Shown here: piece by piece, positions 7,654 to 10,814 of the stretch | Numbering within the stretch: position 1 is the first letter of the stretch | Layout: each line of letters opens with the position of its first letter | Origin: Tannerellaceae bacterium | GTDB taxonomy: Bacteria; Bacteroidota; Bacteroidia; Bacteroidales; Tannerellaceae | Length of the DNA stretch: 10,814 bases | Assembly: GCA_031267205.1 (NCBI GenBank) | Contig: JAIRZN010000029.1 | Coordinates: 1 to 10,814 of the forward strand | Direction: 5' to 3' | Position numbers and translations under genes: made by a program | Notes under the pieces: generated by a model | The model's database searches: none | Told to the model about the DNA's origin: nothing | What the model saw: the letters and a program-made list of their open reading frames with translations, nothing else

Positions 7654-7849
7654 ATATGAACCAACAGATGTGATCGTAACAGATGAATCTCGCAGATCCG
7701 GGACTTTTTTCCGGAAGCAACATTTGGACCAAAATCACGAAGCCGTATTAGCTTCATTAACGTGACAAAATTGACATGGTTTTTCATTGGTTAAAGTTAA
7801 GGGTTAGTGGGAGGCCGCAGGATGCGAATCTAACGGCCTCCGTTTTTTT
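7654..7849 (+). ncRNA. Candidate small RNA or long structured 3' UTR
   Basis: The segment holds no credible gene but contains several stems. TCCGG and CCGGA sit around a T-rich loop near 7697-7715. A two-part hairpin (TCAC/GTGA enclosing GAAGC/GCTTC) lies at about 7735-7765. The strong terminator hairpin ends it. With a start near 7654 this would be an RNA of about 195 nt. Equally, it may simply be the 3' untranslated region of the phosphatase mRNA, since the terminator is about 230 bases after that stop codon. A 22-codon ORF (ATG 7683 to TAG 7751) is inside; I cannot support it as a gene. No known RNA family was recognised. Confidence 0.3.
7810..7849 (+). terminator. Strong intrinsic terminator
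   Basis: GGAGGCCG (7810-7817) pairs perfectly with CGGCCTCC (7834-7841) across a 16-nt loop, followed by G and seven T residues. Only the plus strand has the T-run, so it ends transcription from the phosphatase (or from a small RNA between) before the convergent helix-hairpin-helix gene. Confidence 0.9.
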
Positions 7850-7874
7850 ACAATGCCATCAATTCCTTTGAAGT

Positions 7875-8579
7875 TTACAGTTGTTTAAAAGACAGGTAGG
7901 GCGACAATCTTTCGCGGTCAAATTCGGTAAATTCTTCCAGTAGACGGAGGCTATCCCAGCTTTCGAGGCGACCTTTACGGCGGCATATTTGTTGGATAAC
8001 GCGCGCTTGTTTGTAAGAAATATAAGGATGTTTTGACAACACATCGGAATGGAGATGGTTAACCGACAGTTTGGCGATGAAGGAAGTATCGGCATGAAAC
8101 CAGTTTTGCAAAGAAAGGTAGCGTTCTTCATCCATCCCATATATCTCCCGAAGTTGTTCAACAGAATAGAACCCTCCAAGCAAAGTTCGGAATTTCACTA
8201 TCCGTCCCGCAAAAACGCTTCCTATACCGGGCACTTTTTTCAGTGTCGCAGTATCCGCCGTATTGAGTTCGACCACGGTGCCGACAGGGAATTTCTCCGT
8301 GCGTGTGAAAGAAGCGGTGCGGGTATTCCGGCGGGGAGAGCTTTTCTTCGCAGGCGGCAAGGGTGTTTCAATCTTCCGGCTTGTATCTATGGGTATGGGA
8401 ACCGGGGCATTTGCCGGATTTACAATATAACCGGGCTGCGTTCCGACCGTAGCATTTTCCTTATAGTTATCCGATATAACCAATAGTATACTTCCAATGG
8501 AAATTAATACCAGCATCAATGTAAGCGATTTCTTTTCTCCCTTTGAGAAGTATAGGAGATCACGCCATCCGTTATTCAT
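7875..8579 (-). CDS. Membrane-anchored helix-hairpin-helix (ComEA-like) protein
   Basis: The 234-residue product begins with a short cytosolic stretch and one transmembrane helix (about residues 18-36). A low-complexity proline/basic linker (about 45-98) follows. The first helix-hairpin-helix region (about 103-150) has VELNTADTATLKKVPGIG, the typical ComEA/T2SK-like motif with the GIG hairpin, then GGFYSVEQLREIYGM. A second, more diverged copy lies at about 170-230 (KLSVNHLHSDVL, HPYISYKQARVI). Such domains bind DNA backbone non-specifically, and ComEA-type proteins take part in DNA uptake or repair. The membrane anchor puts the DNA-binding part on the periplasmic side if the N terminus is cytosolic. 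No competence genes are nearby, so a DNA-uptake role is only an inference. It has its own promoter and converges on the phosphatase transcript. Confidence 0.87.
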   Translation of the reverse strand: MNNGWRDLLYFSKGEKKSLTLMLVLISIGSILLVISDNYKENATVGTQPGYIVNPANAPVPIPIDTSRKIETPLPPAKKSSPRRNTRTASFTRTEKFPVGTVVELNTADTATLKKVPGIGSVFAGRIVKFRTLLGGFYSVEQLREIYGMDEERYLSLQNWFHADTSFIAKLSVNHLHSDVLSKHPYISYKQARVIQQICRRKGRLESWDSLRLLEEFTEFDRERLSPYLSFKQL

Positions 8580-8630
8580 AATTTAAGGTTTTTTTTAGGT
8601 GTAACAATTTATTTTTGAATCTCTGCGCCG

Positions 8631-8662
8631 CGAAAGTATCGAATAAAAGGCAATCATGCAAA
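8631..8662 (-). promoter_or_regulatory. Promoter of the helix-hairpin-helix gene
   Basis: Read on the minus strand, TTTG (8662-8659) is followed after exactly 20 bases by TACTTTCG (8638-8631). That is one mismatch from the Bacteroidota -7 consensus TAnnTTTG, at ideal spacing. Transcription would start near 8625, about 45 bases before the ATG at 8579. Confidence 0.7.
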
Positions 8663-8743
8663 TATTATGAATTTGCCGCAGTGGCTTTTTACGAGTAATG
8701 CTTCAGCCACCGGCCGTACTTATAGTTGCTTTGTGATATTGTT

Positions 8744-8848
8744 TTTCTAAAGAAAGCTGGCAACTTTCTAAAGAAAGCCGGTAACTTTCTAAAGAAAGCT
8801 GGCAACTTTCTAAAGAAAGCCGGCAACTTTCTAAAGAAAGCCGATAGC
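8744..8848. repeat. Five tandem 21-bp repeats, each a small hairpin
   Basis: Units start at 8744, 8765, 8786, 8807 and 8828. Each begins TTTCTAAAGAAAG and continues with an eight-base variable part: CTGGCAAC, CCGGTAAC, CTGGCAAC, CCGGCAAC and a degenerate CCGATAGC. Each unit holds CTTTC-TAAA-GAAAG, a 5-bp stem with a 4-nt loop (the first unit has a wobble at its outer end). GAAAG of one unit can also pair with CTTTC of the next. The 21-bp period equals two helical turns. The array sits about 80 bp upstream of the -33 box of the helix-hairpin-helix gene and about 95 bp beyond the stop of the membrane-Nudix gene. There are no unique spacers, so it is not a CRISPR. It may be a regulator-binding array, a slippage-prone repeat or an RNA structure. 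Confidence 0.9.
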
Positions 8849-8941
8849 ATTTATAGGAGAAACTTAGAAAAAATCATCTGTTTTATAAAGTGCATATTGT
8901 GTTGTTATATCAAGAGATGCGTTTGCTTGGGGAATTGACTC
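8849..8941. other. AT-rich intergenic stretch
   Basis: These bases lie between the repeat array and the stop of the membrane-Nudix gene. They hold a weak 5-bp hairpin (TGACT/AGTCA) at the gene end and a run of A residues near 8868. On the minus strand that gives a T-run, but without a good preceding stem. No clear terminator or gene is visible. Confidence 0.4.
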
Positions 8942-10054
8942 TCAAGTCAGGCGCACATGCTCGGCAAGCAGGATTGTACTTTGCAGGTATGGAAATTCTT
9001 TGCAGAAATATTCACTGAATATATCCGACTTCAGATTGGCTTCTATCTGATACGTCGTCCACAGTTTACCGTCCGAAAGGAGGCGCAATTGTTCTTCGGT
9101 CTTCAATATCATTGTATAGAGGGAGACTAATTGTTTGACCTTTTTGTTCTCAAAGGTGTAATGGATCATGAAGCGGGGCGTTGCGGAGACATCTTCGCGC
9201 AGCTTCCCGATTATCTCCTGCACCGTATTTTCGCGGCTGTGGCGGAAAAGTACGTGTCGCGAAAAGGGGTGATCCAGCAGTTCGGGCGATACTATGCTTT
9301 CCTTCTCCCTCCTGGCCACGTAGAGCATACCTTTATATACTACCGCTACCCGCACGATGGGATGATAGTGCCTGATGCGCGATTTTTTGCCTGCCGAGTA
9401 TGCCATGCGGCCTACTACGCGGCCTTTGTCGTTGAGAACAGGCAACCATGTCTCGTTTTTCAGTTCGCGGCCCATTGCGTACAGGCGGATTTGCTCATAG
9501 AATATGACCAGCACGCCTATCGCGGCGCCGGTATAGTGGTAGAACACGCGGATAAAGCCGGCATCTTCGACAAAGGAGGCTTTAGGCAGATGGGTATGGA
9601 GGAGAACTATAAAAAGGTATAGAGTGTACAAGGTCTGAAGTATTTCGGCTACGAAAAAGGCTTCGGTAAGCGTGGCCCGGAACGATACCTGACGGCGAAG
9701 CTGCAGGTTCCTTACCCGCATTAGCATACTCCGCTTGAAGAAGCCCGCAAGGCCGAGTATTGATACCAGCATAACCTCGCCTATTATGGGAGAGTATAAA
9801 TTCAATGACATCTCGGTGTCGAAGAAAAGGAAAACCGAGTAACACAAATAGGTCGCGATCACGGGTATCAGCAGAAACTGGTAGATGTCCTTCCTTGCAA
9901 ATAGATGGAATACTCCAAGCAGAAGTACGGAGAGTGATAAACCGGTGATAAAGGAGGCTACATGCGAGATATAAAGATCAAGTATCATTGAAAGCAACAG
10001 TGGCGTAATTCCGATCGCCTGGTTGTTTAGTATCTTTTCTGTTTTTGTTCCCAT
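8942..10054 (-). CDS. Six-helix membrane protein with degenerate Nudix-like C-terminal domain
   Basis: The 370-residue product has about six predicted transmembrane helices (near residues 14-27, 33-51, 58-78, 88-106, 131-152 and 172-190). A soluble domain (about 203-350) follows and faces the cytosol if the N terminus is inside. That domain follows the order of a Nudix hydrolase: VLNDKGRVVGRM, then HPIVRVAVVYKGMLYVARREK (first strands), then the region where the Nudix box belongs, then HYTFENKKVKQLVSLYTM and a C-terminal helix. The box itself is degraded. Where GX5EX7REUXEEXGU is expected there is HVLFRHSRENTVQEIIGKLRED, which lacks most metal-binding glutamates. It is therefore probably not a classical hydrolase and may bind a nucleotide or isoprenoid-type ligand as a sensor. 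The family was not recognised by name. The gene follows lipA after 51 bases with no terminator, so they may be co-transcribed. Confidence 0.75.
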   Translation of the reverse strand: MGTKTEKILNNQAIGITPLLLSMILDLYISHVASFITGLSLSVLLLGVFHLFARKDIYQFLLIPVIATYLCYSVFLFFDTEMSLNLYSPIIGEVMLVSILGLAGFFKRSMLMRVRNLQLRRQVSFRATLTEAFFVAEILQTLYTLYLFIVLLHTHLPKASFVEDAGFIRVFYHYTGAAIGVLVIFYEQIRLYAMGRELKNETWLPVLNDKGRVVGRMAYSAGKKSRIRHYHPIVRVAVVYKGMLYVARREKESIVSPELLDHPFSRHVLFRHSRENTVQEIIGKLREDVSATPRFMIHYTFENKKVKQLVSLYTMILKTEEQLRLLSDGKLWTTYQIEANLKSDIFSEYFCKEFPYLQSTILLAEHVRLT

Positions 10055-10105
10055 CTTAATGCGCTCTATTAATACAACAATTTACGGCAGGAAAAGTTCC
10101 CTTGA

Positions 10106-10814
10106 TCAGAGGTGTTTCTCCGCATAATAGGACGAACGAATCAGCGGCCCGCTTTCAACTACCCTGAATCCTTTACCGATAGCGGCCGTCTTGAAGGCTT
10201 CGAACTGCGTTGGCGGGATGTAGGCGGCGACGGGAATGTTCCTACCCGAGGGCTGAAGGTATTGCCCGATAGTGAGTATCCTTACGCCTGTCTGCAGGAC
10301 GTCGTCCATCAGTTCGAGAACTTCGCTCTCCGTTTCTCCCAGCCCAAGCATGAGTCCGGTTTTGGCCGTCACCTGCCGTCCGGATATATGCTTGAGGACG
10401 GCGAGGCTCACTTCATATCTGGCGGCGCTACGGATATGGGGTGTCAGGCGGCGAACGGTTTCCATATTATGCGATATGATTTGGGGCGATGCGTCGATCA
10501 CGATGTCGGTCAGACCTGTTTCTCCCCTGAAGTCCGGGATGAGAGCCTCTATTGTTGTCTGCGGGTTCAGCGTCTTCACCGCCCGTATTGTTGCGGCCCA
10601 GTGGCCTGCGCCCATATCGGGGAGGTCGTCGCGGTCGACCGAAGTGATTACGGCATGTTTAAGTCCCATAAGCCGTATGCTCTCGGCCACCTGCCGCGGT
10701 TCGCCGGGGTTCAGCGGCGCAGGGCGTCCTGTCTTGGTGTTGCAGAATCTGCACGAGCGGGTGCATATATCTCCGGCGATCATGAACGTTGCCGTCCCCC
10801 GGCTCCAACATTCG
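10106..10814 (-). CDS. lipA: Lipoyl synthase, C-terminal part (runs off the right edge)
   Basis: The reading frame stays open to the window edge. About 235 residues are visible, so roughly the first 50 of a normal LipA (about 280-290) are missing. The visible start ECWSRGTATF ends the N-terminal auxiliary-cluster region; its Cys is the last of the C-x4-C-x5-C ligands in the family. GDICTRSCRFC carries the radical-SAM CxxxCxxC motif. ALIPDFRG, ISHNMETV, KTGLMLGLGE and the terminal RSSYY signature, whose serine ligates the auxiliary cluster, are all typical of LipA. The enzyme inserts two sulphur atoms into protein-bound octanoyl groups to make the lipoyl cofactor of 2-oxoacid dehydrogenases and the glycine cleavage system. 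An internal ATG at 10783 is not the start, because conserved LipA sequence continues upstream of it. The stop is TGA at 10108-10106. Confidence 0.97.
   Translation of the reverse strand, partial: ECWSRGTATFMIAGDICTRSCRFCNTKTGRPAPLNPGEPRQVAESIRLMGLKHAVITSVDRDDLPDMGAGHWAATIRAVKTLNPQTTIEALIPDFRGETGLTDIVIDASPQIISHNMETVRRLTPHIRSAARYEVSLAVLKHISGRQVTAKTGLMLGLGETESEVLELMDDVLQTGVRILTIGQYLQPSGRNIPVAAYIPPTQFEAFKTAAIGKGFRVVESGPLIRSSYYAEKHL

Noticed and set aside
7683..7751. 22-codon plus-strand ORF beginning MNLADPGLF
   Set aside because: It is short, without a recognisable ribosome site or family, and lies within hairpin-rich sequence. A 16-codon ORF at 7623-7673 is rejected on the same grounds.
7604..7797. 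Direct repeat GGTTAAAGT at 7604-7612 and 7789-7797 as possible element ends
   Set aside because: Nine AT-rich bases repeated at 185-bp distance, without inverted ends or a transposase, are within chance.
8744..8848. CRISPR array
   Set aside because: The units are directly adjacent with no unique spacers, and no cas genes are present.
8726..8938. Plus-strand open frame with four KKAGNFL heptads
   Set aside because: It starts only at TTG, has no promoter or ribosome site, and its C-terminal part looks like translated AT-rich intergenic DNA. The heptads follow from the 21-bp DNA repeat. Kept as a low-interest finding, not as a gene.

Overview
The window reads as a chromosomal segment of a Bacteroidales bacterium (Bacteroidota). 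Base composition is moderate. There are good matches to the phylum's TTTG / TAnnTTTG promoter, and Shine-Dalgarno sites are weak or absent. The gene set fits the order, and one secreted protein ends in what looks like a type IX secretion (T9SS) C-terminal sorting domain. T9SS points towards a Tannerella/Porphyromonas-like lineage rather than typical gut Bacteroides; the genus is an inference and was not tested. I see no mobile element, CRISPR array, rRNA or tRNA.

Layout. 1-267: gene-free and rich in hairpins. 268-1497 (+): secreted protein with seven WKNG repeats, probably a seven-bladed beta-propeller, with a T9SS-type tail. It converges on a compact minus-strand operon (4445 down to 1506) encoding a DUF3737-type beta-helix protein, a MalY/PatB-type PLP C-S lyase and an EamA/DMT exporter, each start overlapping the preceding stop. 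A divergent promoter region (4446-4673) separates this operon from a plus-strand pair: an M24 'pita-bread' peptidase (4674-5852) and an exported alkaline phosphatase (5870-7582). A 292-bp gap after the phosphatase ends in a strong plus-strand terminator and may hold a small RNA.

The right part is all on the minus strand. A membrane-anchored helix-hairpin-helix protein (7875-8579) has a good promoter. Upstream of that promoter lies an array of five 21-bp tandem repeats (8744-8848). Next come a six-helix membrane protein with a degenerate Nudix-like C-terminal domain (8942-10054) and the 3' part of lipA, which runs off the right edge.

How the genes may work together. The clearest unit is DUF3737-malY-DMT, where overlapping translation suggests one process, perhaps cleavage of a sulphur amino acid or related compound followed by export. 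The M24 peptidase and phosphatase form a degradative, nutrient-scavenging pair. Nothing here is a clear new defence or mobile system. The most unusual items are the repeat array, the membrane-Nudix protein and the overlapping three-gene operon.
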